A stretch of DNA of 5,274 nucleotides from Planctomycetaceae bacterium (GTDB taxonomy: Bacteria > Planctomycetota > Planctomycetia > Pirellulales > Pirellulaceae). The notes under the pieces are model-generated. The model saw only the letters and a list, made by a program, of their open reading frames with translations. It ran no database searches and was not told the DNA's origin. The stretch covers positions 1 through 5,274 of the forward strand of contig DMPQ01000133.1 of NCBI GenBank assembly GCA_003455945.1. The letters are read 5' to 3'. Numbering within the stretch: position 1 is the first letter of the stretch; each line of letters begins with the position of its first letter. This document shows, in pieces, positions 1 through 5,211 of the stretch. Position numbers and translations under genes: made by a program.

Positions 1-30
1 TGAGAAAACTCCGGCCCCGTGCCTCCGGAG
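1..30 (-). terminator. Intrinsic terminator of the beta-barrel gene
   Basis: Read on the minus strand, downstream of the stop codon at 73-75, the sequence forms a 6-bp all-matched stem (CTCCGG at 30-25 with CCGGAG at 14-9) around a 10-base loop, followed at once by TTTTCTC (8-2). A GC stem plus a T-run is the classical Rho-independent layout, and it sits about 40 bases past the stop. The stem is short, the loop is large and the T-run is interrupted by one C, so efficiency may be modest. Confidence 0.5.
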
Positions 31-39
31 CGAACCCCC

Positions 40-75
40 GTGTCTCTCAGCGCCTCAGTGTCTCCGCGTCTCTCA
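40..75. repeat. Degenerate GTGTCTC-type short repeat overlapping a stop codon
   Basis: Four imperfect units follow each other on the plus strand: GTGTCTCTCAGC (40-51), GCCTCA (52-57), GTGTCTCCGC (58-67) and GTCTCTCA (68-75). On the other strand it reads as GAGAC/GGAGAC purine-rich units. I associate this pattern (alternating 'GTGTCTC' and 'GCCTC' words) with short dispersed intergenic repeats in planctomycetes and some other environmental bacteria; that is recollection, not a search. The stop codon of the minus-strand gene (TCA at 73-75 on the plus strand) is the last three bases of the final unit, so the repeat abuts or supplies the end of the reading frame. Confidence 0.5.
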
Positions 76-1515
76 AGGGACCCGAGCCGAGGCCTGATAG
101 GGGAAGTAGTTCCGTCGGGCGCCGCCGAAGCGGTATTCGAACCCTGCGGTCAGACTGACCGCGTGCATCCCCTCGAACGCCCCTGAACCGAAGGTGAAGG
201 TGTCCATCACTTCGGCTCGCAGCGCGACGTTCGGGCGGACGTAGTACTTCAGTCCCGCGCCGAACGGCATCGTCAACACCGTCTCTTCGAAGGCCAGGCT
301 GTTGATGTCGCGGAAGGTCCACTGCCCCATGCCGAAGCCCAGGCTGGTGAAGGGGCGGATGCGCGAATCGCCCCACGGGTAATAGGCGAACGTGACGTCG
401 TACAGACGGATGTCGATCCGGTCGTTGCGGCCGTCGATGCCGACGTCGGCCTGAGCCAGTCGGAGTTCGCCTCCCAGGTAGTGATTCAGGTCCCAGCCCA
501 CCCGGAGTCCTTCGAGCATGCCGTTGCGAGACGCGACGGTGGCGATCGGATCTCCCGGGAAGATCGCGCCGATCAGCAGGTCGGCATGCAGCGGGCGGTT
601 CCGCCAGCTCGTCCCCTGCAGCGGCTCACCGCGACCGACATGACGCGAGTCGGGGAAATCGAACTCGACCTGCAGTCGCGGGATCCGCCGGCCCCAGTGA
701 TCGGGAATCGCGGAGAAGGGGAACCCGAGCGACTCGCGCGGCAGCGGTTCGTCGCCGCCCAGAGTCAGATTTGCCGCCCCCTGCTGTACCACGAGCGGAT
801 TGACCTTCACCGTGCGGCCGTGGCGATCCTGATGCGGATCGGCGTACGGATCGGGGATCGGTTCCAGCAGCGGCGACATCGCCCCCGAGTCGCCGGTTTC
901 GTCCGGAGACTCGGCGAACGGGTCGATCGCTTCGAGCATCTCGCCCGCCGGATCGTCGGCCGGAAACAGGAGCGAGCGCTCGGCAGGAGACGGAATCGCT
1001 TGGGAGCGGAGCGGCGATGCGGCTCGCGAGGCGGTGCGCGGCGGTGAGTTCGGGCCGAGCGGCATGGCAAGACGAGGTCGAGTGGCCGGCGGGGAGCCCG
1101 TCGCTGATGACTCGTCGCGTTCGGTCTCGACCGACGCGGGGCGAACGAGCGGATCGCGAACGATCGGGCGCGAGTCGGACCGAAAGGCACCTCCCGAACC
1201 GAACGGAAGCGAGTCGGGAGCGACCGCCGGAGTCGACGTTGCCGGCGGAGTCGACGGGGCGCCGAGGATCCGATCGAGGCGCGAGGGTTCGTCGGCGGCG
1301 CAGCGTTCGATCGGCGCGAGCGGACTCAGGAGCAGCAGGACGCCGACGGTGGCCAGAGCCGTAACGATACGGAATCGCTCCAGGGGGGCCGACGCACGGA
1401 GCGTACGAAGCGACCGGAGAGGGCCGGATCGCCGCTGTCGAAGGATCGGATTGGTCGACTCGCCGCGCACGCGCGCCTCGCTCGGAGCGGATCGGAGACC
1501 GGTCGAACCGGGCAT
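73..1515 (-). CDS. Exported outer-membrane beta-barrel protein (OmpA-barrel/porin-like)
   Basis: Predicted 480-residue protein, probably inserted in the outer membrane; the substrate or partner is unknown. Residues 1-48 are a long arginine-rich n-region, 49-68 a hydrophobic core (IVTALATVGVLLLL) and cleavage is likely after RCAA near residue 74. Residues 75-240 are proline/serine-rich and probably disordered. Residues 310-465 alternate polar and hydrophobic residues in barrel-like strands, with landmarks GWDLNHYLGGELRLA, YYPWGDSRIRPFTSLGFG, GAGLKYYVRPNVALRAE and SLTAGFEYRFGG, typical of small 8-strand barrels of the OMP_b-brl kind. An open frame continues upstream to an ATG at 1767, but I place the start at ATG 1513-1515 because a sigma70-like promoter at 1561-1589 lies just upstream and the extra 84 residues are arginine/proline-rich without recognisable structure. 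No clear Shine-Dalgarno is seen. The gene diverges from the plus-strand gene at 1783 and ends at an intrinsic terminator. The barrel call is fairly sure; the exact start is not. Confidence 0.8.
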   Translation of the reverse strand: MPGSTGLRSAPSEARVRGESTNPILRQRRSGPLRSLRTLRASAPLERFRIVTALATVGVLLLLSPLAPIERCAADEPSRLDRILGAPSTPPATSTPAVAPDSLPFGSGGAFRSDSRPIVRDPLVRPASVETERDESSATGSPPATRPRLAMPLGPNSPPRTASRAASPLRSQAIPSPAERSLLFPADDPAGEMLEAIDPFAESPDETGDSGAMSPLLEPIPDPYADPHQDRHGRTVKVNPLVVQQGAANLTLGGDEPLPRESLGFPFSAIPDHWGRRIPRLQVEFDFPDSRHVGRGEPLQGTSWRNRPLHADLLIGAIFPGDPIATVASRNGMLEGLRVGWDLNHYLGGELRLAQADVGIDGRNDRIDIRLYDVTFAYYPWGDSRIRPFTSLGFGMGQWTFRDINSLAFEETVLTMPFGAGLKYYVRPNVALRAEVMDTFTFGSGAFEGMHAVSLTAGFEYRFGGARRNYFPYQASARVP

Positions 1516-1560
1516 TCGGCGCTGCCGAAAACGGCGGGCACCGAACCTCGGGGGCGGCGG

Positions 1561-1589
1561 ATTCTGTCGAGGGGGCTGCGGAGCGTCAA
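1561..1589 (-). promoter_or_regulatory. Sigma70-like promoter for the beta-barrel gene
   Basis: On the minus strand, TTGACG (1589-1584) matches the -35 consensus at five of six positions and CAGAAT (1566-1561) matches the -10 at four of six, with exactly 17 bases between. Transcription would begin near 1554, giving a leader of about 40 bases before the ATG at 1515. The location inside the longer open frame that starts at 1767 is an argument for the shorter protein. Confidence 0.5.
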
Positions 1590-1725
1590 GACGAACTTCC
1601 CGGTCGCTGATCGGCGTCGAGGGGTTCCCTGTTCGCGACGACCGAGCCGCTGCGAGTCCACTTCGCACGCTTCCGCGAACCGACTCGACACGAAACTGGG
1701 ATAGGGAGTCGACGGCGGTGGGCGC

Positions 1726-1731
1726 TATACT
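1726..1731 (+). promoter_or_regulatory. Candidate -10 element for the proline-rich protein gene
   Basis: TATACT matches the sigma70 -10 hexamer at five of six positions in an otherwise GC-rich stretch. It would start transcription near 1738, about 45 bases ahead of the ATG at 1783. No convincing -35 hexamer lies 15-19 bases upstream and there is no TG extension, so the promoter may be activator-dependent or the match may be chance. Confidence 0.35.
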
Positions 1732-1771
1732 CGCCCCCGGTTCGTCCCTCGAACCGGCCAGGCCCATCGAC

Positions 1772-1777
1772 GGAGAG
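1772..1777 (+). promoter_or_regulatory. Shine-Dalgarno site for the gene at 1783
   Basis: GGAGAG lies five bases before the ATG at 1783-1785. It is the only convincing ribosome binding site in the window; the other three genes lack one. It supports this start and helps establish the plus-strand frame as real against the long antisense frames in the same interval. Confidence 0.55.
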
Positions 1778-1782
1778 ATGCC

Positions 1783-2931
1783 ATGCTGATCGGAACGCTC
1801 GTCTTCTGGTGTTGTGTCGCGTTGCAGGAACCGCCGATCGTCGAACGGCCGATCGAGGCACCGCAGGCCCCCGGCTCGGTGACTCCTCCGCCCCTCCCCA
1901 CGACGATCACCGTGACTCCGCGGATCATCATCCAGGAGGAGGAAGAGGAGCTCGTACTCCGCACTTCGTCGCCGCAGACGACTTCATCTCCGCAGGCGCC
2001 GTCGTCTCCGCTGACCCCTGCATCGCCGCCGAGTCCAGTGCAGGTCGACGATCGTTCGGTCCCGATGAATCGCGCCGCGGATGCGGGGCCGGAGGATGCG
2101 TTTCTGAAGGCGATGATCGAGACGATTCGCAGTTCGAATCCTGACCTGCCCGAGTCGGCGGTTCGCGAGATGGCGATGCGGATCGTCGAGATCCGTTCGC
2201 GCCAGGGGACGTTCGATCGCGACTCGCTCGACCCGGCCGCAATGCCTCGCCCCAGTTTCGCTCATTCCGATCGAGGACCGTCGGGCGAGCCGAATCGAGG
2301 AGCAGCCGATGGCGCGACTCCCGGCGAGCGTCCGGTTGCAGGACGACTCTATCCGGTCCCTCCCGGTTTCCGCATTCACGGACAGACTCCGCCTCGAAAC
2401 AGGGGACCCGAGGGCCCGGCTCCGGCGATTTATCAGGAGCCTTCCCGCGGCGAGCATGCCGATCGAGGAGCAGCGGAGGCCGGCAATCCGGACAACGACT
2501 ATTCGACCGCGCTTCGCCAGGCCGCTCGACAGCTCGAAGCGACCGCCGCCGATCTCGAAGATCGCCGCGCCTTCGATCTGGCGGATGAGCTGCGCGCCCA
2601 GGCGCTCGGACTTCGCCGAGCCGCTCGCAACCGAGATCAGAACCGCCCCGGGGCGTTCGTACCGCAGCCGGGAGGCGGAAATCCCTACCGCTCGGCTCCC
2701 CCGTACGGAACGTCGGCCTCGGGTTACCCGCCGATGATCTCCGATCCCTATTCGCCCCCCGCAGCGAACCCGTACCCTGCAGCGAACCCGTACGGCACCC
2801 CGCCTGTCGAGTCGCTGCCGCAGCGTCCGGATCAGCCGCAGCAGCCGCAGCAGCCGATGGGGAGTCATCAGCCCCAGTCGCAGGACCTGACGCGACAGTT
2901 CTCGATCTTCTCGGGATTCGTGCGGCTCTAG
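1783..2931 (+). CDS. Proline/glutamine-rich, probably exported protein of unknown function
   Basis: A 382-residue protein that I cannot assign to a named family. Residues 1-15 are hydrophobic (MLIGTLVFWCCVALQ) and resemble a short signal peptide, although the usual positive n-region is missing; the cysteines at 10-11 lack a proper lipobox. Residues 17-95 are rich in P, S, T and I with an acidic run QEEEEE at 51-56. Residues 103-142 look helical (EDAFLKAMIETIRSSNPDLP onward). Residues 145-237 are a low-complexity stretch rich in G, P and R, with two related segments, NRGAADGATPG and DRGAAEAGNPD. Residues 238-285 form a second amphipathic, coiled-coil-like helix (LRQAARQLEATAADLEDRR onward). 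The C-terminal 100 residues carry NPY/PPY/DPY motifs, a short tandem repeat and PQQPQQP. This architecture suggests an exported adaptor or scaffold protein but no activity can be inferred. It diverges from the beta-barrel gene, so the two may share control, and converges on the exporter gene with a 47-base gap. Start chosen from the GGAGAG site. Confidence 0.65.
   Translation: MLIGTLVFWCCVALQEPPIVERPIEAPQAPGSVTPPPLPTTITVTPRIIIQEEEEELVLRTSSPQTTSSPQAPSSPLTPASPPSPVQVDDRSVPMNRAADAGPEDAFLKAMIETIRSSNPDLPESAVREMAMRIVEIRSRQGTFDRDSLDPAAMPRPSFAHSDRGPSGEPNRGAADGATPGERPVAGRLYPVPPGFRIHGQTPPRNRGPEGPAPAIYQEPSRGEHADRGAAEAGNPDNDYSTALRQAARQLEATAADLEDRRAFDLADELRAQALGLRRAARNRDQNRPGAFVPQPGGGNPYRSAPPYGTSASGYPPMISDPYSPPAANPYPAANPYGTPPVESLPQRPDQPQQPQQPMGSHQPQSQDLTRQFSIFSGFVRL
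2761..2793 (+). repeat. Short in-frame tandem repeat encoding AANPY
   Basis: The 15-base word GCAGCGAACCCGTAC occurs at 2761-2775 and again at 2779-2793, separated by CCT, giving an 18-base period and the peptide AANPYP-AANPYG. The exact nucleotide identity, not just peptide similarity, points to recent duplication or slippage within the proline-rich tail. Confidence 0.7.
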
Positions 2932-2978
2932 GGCGGTTCGACGATCGCGATCGCACGCGTCCGTGCCCCGCGTTCGTC

Positions 2979-4205
2979 TCAGAGAATTCGCTTCGGCGGC
3001 AGGATGACGTTCGCGGCGAGCAGCCCGCCGACCAGACTCGTCGCGACGAGCGTCATCGTGAAGGCGAGATCGATCCCTTCGATCGTCTGTCGATCGAGCA
3101 GCGCCGTCAGACTCCGGTAACCGACACTCCCCGGGACCAGGATCAGGATCCCGGGGATCTGCGCGACCGAAGCGGGGCGATCGATCCAGCGAGCGTAGGC
3201 GTTGCTGACGACGCCGACCGCCAGCGCGCCGAGGAACGGCGCGAACTCTCGCCCCATCCAAGCTCCGCCGAACGTCGCGGCCAGAAAGCCGATCGTCGAG
3301 ACGATCAGGATCACCGGCCACTCGCTCCGCCGCGCCTGGAGCAGCACGGCGAACGAGAGCGGTACGATCGCGACGGCGAGCCATCGCGCCCACTCGGGCG
3401 GAGACACCAGCGACTCGACCGGCACGCGCCACGCTCCCGCCGCTCGCCATGCCAGCGCCACGCCGACCGTCAGCGTCAGGAAGGTCACGCCGGCGCCGGC
3501 CATCCGCGCGGTACCGGCGACCAGATGCTTGGTCGCCAACTCGGTCATCGCCACGGTGAAGCTCAGACCGGGGAGCAGGATGACGAGCGAACCGAGGGTG
3601 GCGATCCGATCATCGACGTCGATCACCCACTTGCCGAGCGCCAGCGACAGGACCGCCGCCAGGAAGCCGGCGAGCGGTTCGGTCAGACTGGCACTCGTCG
3701 GCAGCTTCGCGACCGCCCAGCCGACCACGAAGATGAAACCTCCGAGGATCGCCGATACGCCGATCTCGTGAACGCCGCCGCCCAGAAAGAGCGTCGCTCC
3801 GGCCGACGCGACGGCGCAGGCCAAGCCGACCTGCCACGAACCGTATCGAGGGGGCGCATCGGCCACCTCGTTCATGCGGCGAGTCGCCTTGGCCAGATCG
3901 GTCCGGCCATGCTCGACATCCTCGAGGATCTCGTCGAAGTCGATCAGCTTGCCGAGGTTCGTCTCACCCGCATCGACTCGCAACAGCCGCGTCCGTTCCC
4001 TCGCCCCTTGGTCGAACGAAAGGATCAGCGACGTCGGCGTGTACAGACAGGCGACTCGCTTGCCGAGCGCCTCGGCGACCCGCACGACGACTCGTTCCAG
4101 TCGATGCGACGGCGTACCGAAACGACTCAGCAACTCCGCGGTACGGAGCAGGAATTCGTCCGCGGCATCATCGTCCTCGGACGGGTGTTCGGCGACGGGT
4201 GACAT
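2979..4205 (-). CDS. thrE: Threonine/serine exporter family protein (ThrE, fused two-domain form)
   Basis: A 408-residue inner-membrane protein of the ThrE family, whose founding member in Corynebacterium glutamicum exports L-threonine and L-serine using the proton gradient. Residues 17-118 are the cytosolic N-terminal part (EFLLRTAELLSRFGTPSHRL, then a predicted mixed fold). About ten hydrophobic segments follow, near 125-143, 147-167, 176-195, 201-223, 237-256, 273-291, 296-315, 321-340, 347-370 and 378-402. Family-like stretches are LPGLSFTVAMTELATKHLVAG (211-231) and IPGILILVPGSVGYRSL (350-366), matching the ThrE (DUF1212) half and the ThrE_2 half in one chain; in Escherichia coli these halves are separate proteins (YjjP and YjjB). 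The length agrees with other fused members, though it is shorter than the corynebacterial protein (about 490). The ATG at 4203-4205 has no Shine-Dalgarno but gives a natural 16-residue extension before the conserved domain. It stands alone, divergent from the lipoprotein gene. Substrate range is inferred from the family only; small-dicarboxylate or other amino-acid transport cannot be excluded. Confidence 0.88.
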   Translation of the reverse strand: MSPVAEHPSEDDDAADEFLLRTAELLSRFGTPSHRLERVVVRVAEALGKRVACLYTPTSLILSFDQGARERTRLLRVDAGETNLGKLIDFDEILEDVEHGRTDLAKATRRMNEVADAPPRYGSWQVGLACAVASAGATLFLGGGVHEIGVSAILGGFIFVVGWAVAKLPTSASLTEPLAGFLAAVLSLALGKWVIDVDDRIATLGSLVILLPGLSFTVAMTELATKHLVAGTARMAGAGVTFLTLTVGVALAWRAAGAWRVPVESLVSPPEWARWLAVAIVPLSFAVLLQARRSEWPVILIVSTIGFLAATFGGAWMGREFAPFLGALAVGVVSNAYARWIDRPASVAQIPGILILVPGSVGYRSLTALLDRQTIEGIDLAFTMTLVATSLVGGLLAANVILPPKRIL

Positions 4206-4236
4206 CGGAGCGACGGGAGTGGGTGGGAGCGGCGAT

Positions 4237-4257
4237 CGCGGTCGGTCGGCGACCGCG
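4237..4257 (-). other. thrE: Hairpin in the exporter leader, proximal
   Basis: CGCGGTCG (4237-4244) pairs perfectly with CGACCGCG (4250-4257) around a five-base loop, 32-52 bases ahead of the exporter ATG. With the promoter proposed at 4318-4345 it would lie in the untranslated leader. No T-run follows, so it is not an intrinsic terminator. The stem is strong, but such stems are not rare in GC-rich DNA. Confidence 0.35.
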
Positions 4258-4280
4258 GGGAAGGTCGCACGGACACGGTC

Positions 4281-4300
4281 GGCCCGGTCAGGTTCGGGCC
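4281..4300 (-). other. thrE: Hairpin in the exporter leader, distal
   Basis: GGCCCG (4281-4286) pairs with CGGGCC (4295-4300) across an eight-base loop. It lies near the 5' end of the inferred exporter leader, upstream of the stronger hairpin at 4237-4257. It could add structure to the transcript start; by itself a 6-bp stem is weak evidence. Confidence 0.25.
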
Positions 4301-4317
4301 GCGATCGCGAATCCCCG

Positions 4318-4345
4318 AGTATGCCGTAAGGCCGAGACTTGCCAA
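4318..4345 (-). promoter_or_regulatory. thrE: Candidate sigma70-like promoter for the exporter gene
   Basis: On the minus strand TTGGCA (4345-4340; five of six with the -35 consensus) is followed after 16 bases by CATACT (4323-4318; four of six with the -10 consensus). Transcription would start near 4311, leaving a leader of about 105 bases. It is the best match I see between the two divergent genes. Confidence 0.4.
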
Positions 4346-4508
4346 GCGGTCGCCCGTGCCGCCGAGACCGGTCCGCTTGAGTCGCGTCGATTGCGACTTA
4401 GGCTTCTCCCGCGGCGGTCCTGTTCGGATCGACGCGCCGTTCGCAGCGAACCTGACGGATCGGACGATTCTGACCTCTCGCTCACCTACGACCTGGGACC
4501 CTCCGCTC

Positions 4509-4985
4509 ATGCTCCGCCCGAGTCGCCGGAACCGATTCGCCCTCCCCTGCCTGGCTCTGTTGCTGGTCGGCTGCGGCGGCGCCGAAGAGCAGGAAGCGGC
4601 GTTGGTCGATCCGCTGAACCTGATCGAGAACTTCGATCCGAATCCCGCTCGGCACCATCCGACCAAGCTGATCGAGGTGAGTCTCGGGAGCTTCGCCCTC
4701 AGCCGCCCCTCGCCCGATCGAGCCGAGGTGGTGACGGTCACGTTCGACGCCTACGCCATCCTGCCGCTCGAAGCGCAGGACAAGTACACCGGCCGGATCG
4801 AAGAGCGGAAGGCGCGGATCGCCGATCAGATCAACCGTCTGGTCCAGTCGGCCGGCATCGCCGATCTGAACGACCCCGAACTCCTCTGGCTCAAGGCCGA
4901 GATCCTGCCGGTCGTCGGCCGCATCCTCCAGACCGACGAGATCCGCGACATCGTGATCAACGAGTTTTCGATTTCGGTCGGTTGA
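4509..4985 (+). CDS. Lipoprotein with FliL-like periplasmic domain
   Basis: A 158-residue predicted lipoprotein. Residues 1-22 are a lipoprotein signal peptide: basic n-region (RPSRRNR), hydrophobic LPCLALLL and lipobox L19-V-G-C22, with glycine after the cysteine and so no inner-membrane retention aspartate by the enterobacterial rule. After a linker (23-50), residues 51-158 resemble the periplasmic domain of flagellar FliL: an opening strand IEVSLGSFALS, a long strand EVVTVTFDAYAIL, a helix EERKARIADQINRLVQSAG, the stretch DLNDPELLWLKAEILPVVGRIL, and a closing strand IRDIVINEFSISV like the FliL ending. FliL itself is anchored by a membrane helix and surrounds the flagellar stator; here the anchor is a lipid and no flagellar gene is in view, so a flagellar role is not implied. 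An in-frame ATG at 4356 would add 51 residues, but it would bury the signal peptide, so I choose 4509. No Shine-Dalgarno is visible. The lipoprotein assignment is strong; the FliL relation is by pattern and moderately sure. Confidence 0.75.
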   Translation: MLRPSRRNRFALPCLALLLVGCGGAEEQEAALVDPLNLIENFDPNPARHHPTKLIEVSLGSFALSRPSPDRAEVVTVTFDAYAILPLEAQDKYTGRIEERKARIADQINRLVQSAGIADLNDPELLWLKAEILPVVGRILQTDEIRDIVINEFSISVG

Positions 4986-5015
4986 GACAAGGCATCGTGC
5001 AGCGCCGAGCTCGTC

Positions 5016-5071
5016 GTACTGCGACCGACCTCGGTCGCAGCATTGCCGTAGTGCGACCGCCCTCGGTCGCA
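5016..5071. repeat. Tandem pair of near-identical palindromic hairpins
   Basis: A 24-base word occurs at 5016-5039 and 5048-5071 with 22 identities, at a period of 32 bases. Each copy is a palindrome: the first has CTGCGACCGA (5019-5028) paired with TCGGTCGCAG (5031-5040), a 10-bp perfect stem with only two bases between; the second has TGCGACCG (5052-5059) with CGGTCGCA (5064-5071) and a four-base loop. They start about 30 bases past the lipoprotein stop codon. No T-run follows either one, so they are better explained as mobile or REP-like palindromes than as intrinsic terminators, although they could shield the 3' end of the lipoprotein transcript. Confidence 0.75.
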
Positions 5072-5073
5072 AT

Positions 5074-5096
5074 AAGTCCCGTCAGGGACGGCCGAC
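5074..5096 (+). repeat. REP-like palindromic box, copy 1 (forward)
   Basis: The core AGTCCCGTCAGGGACG contains a 5-bp stem, GTCCC (5076-5080) with GGGAC (5085-5089), around loop GTCA. Including flanks, 5074-5096 matches the reverse complement of 5212-5234 at 22 of 23 positions. A small palindrome repeated in both orientations downstream of a gene is the form of REP elements; no transposase of the REP-associated (RAYT) type is in the window. Confidence 0.75.
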
Positions 5097-5101
5097 AATA
5101 G

Positions 5102-5121
5102 CCCACCGATTCATCGGTGGG
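5102..5121. repeat. Perfect 9-bp palindrome between REP-like boxes
   Basis: CCCACCGAT (5102-5110) pairs perfectly with ATCGGTGGG (5113-5121) with two bases between. It follows copy 1 of the GTCCC box by five bases and seems to be part of the same composite repeat. I have an impression of similar 'AATAGCCCACC...GGTGGG' hairpins beside GTCCC boxes in other planctomycete genomes, but cannot verify it here. Confidence 0.7.
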
Positions 5122-5149
5122 GCCTCGATCGACCGAACACCACGCGAAG

Positions 5150-5165
5150 AGTCCCGACAGGGACG
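5150..5165 (+). repeat. REP-like palindromic box, copy 2 (forward, variant loop)
   Basis: AGTCCCGACAGGGACG repeats the core of copy 1 with one change in the loop (GACA instead of GTCA), while the GTCCC/GGGAC stem (5151-5155 with 5160-5164) is kept. The change falls in the loop and not the stem, as expected if the hairpin is what is conserved. Confidence 0.7.
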
Positions 5166-5211
5166 AAAGAACGTCTTGGGCGTTACCGAGGTTGACCCCA
5201 ACTGACGGCTC

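Larger units (their letters stand above)
4206..4508. other. Divergent intergenic control region
   Basis: About 300 bases without a supportable gene between the divergent exporter and lipoprotein genes. Open frames crossing it are arginine-rich shadows. It contains a candidate minus-strand promoter (4318-4345), a weak plus-strand promoter candidate (TTGAGT 4377-4382, 16 bases, TAGGCT 4399-4404), two hairpins in the exporter leader, and a 6-bp-arm inverted repeat GTTCGC-A-GCGAAC at 4439-4451 that could be an operator but could also be chance in GC-rich DNA. Confidence 0.5.

Noticed and set aside
1034..1789. Plus-strand open frame (251 codons) across the beta-barrel gene's 5' half and the divergent gap
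   Set aside because: Arginine/glycine/serine-rich shadow opposite a gene with a signal peptide and barrel; no start signals.
1928..2956. Second minus-strand open frame (342 codons) antisense to the proline-rich protein
   Set aside because: Low-complexity arginine/proline/serine composition with no signal or fold; a shadow of the plus-strand gene.
2932..2978. Bidirectional terminator between the converging genes
   Set aside because: There is a self-complementary CGATCGCGATCG (2942-2953) and a 5-bp stem GCACG/CGTGC (2953-2966), but no T-run on either strand, so no intrinsic terminator can be supported.
1984..3450. Long minus-strand open frame (488 codons) antisense to the proline-rich protein and running into the exporter gene
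   Set aside because: It is arginine-rich throughout, has no recognisable domain, overlaps the exporter in another frame, and opposes a gene with a good Shine-Dalgarno and leader peptide. Long antisense frames are expected in DNA this GC-rich.
4439..4451. Operator-like inverted repeat GTTCGC-A-GCGAAC upstream of the lipoprotein gene
   Set aside because: A single 6-bp-arm palindrome without a second copy or a nearby regulator gene is compatible with chance in this composition; noted in the intergenic entry but not claimed as a binding site.
4199..5101. Plus-strand open frame (300 codons) overlapping the lipoprotein gene and running into the hairpin repeats
   Set aside because: Its sequence is arginine-rich, and its end is simply the translated palindromic repeats; the overlapping lipoprotein frame has a lipobox and a recognisable domain.
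5016..5165. Possible short CRISPR array, because short repeats recur with spacing
   Set aside because: The repeats are palindromes of two different families, spacers are unequal (8 bases in one case), one copy is inverted, and no cas gene is present.
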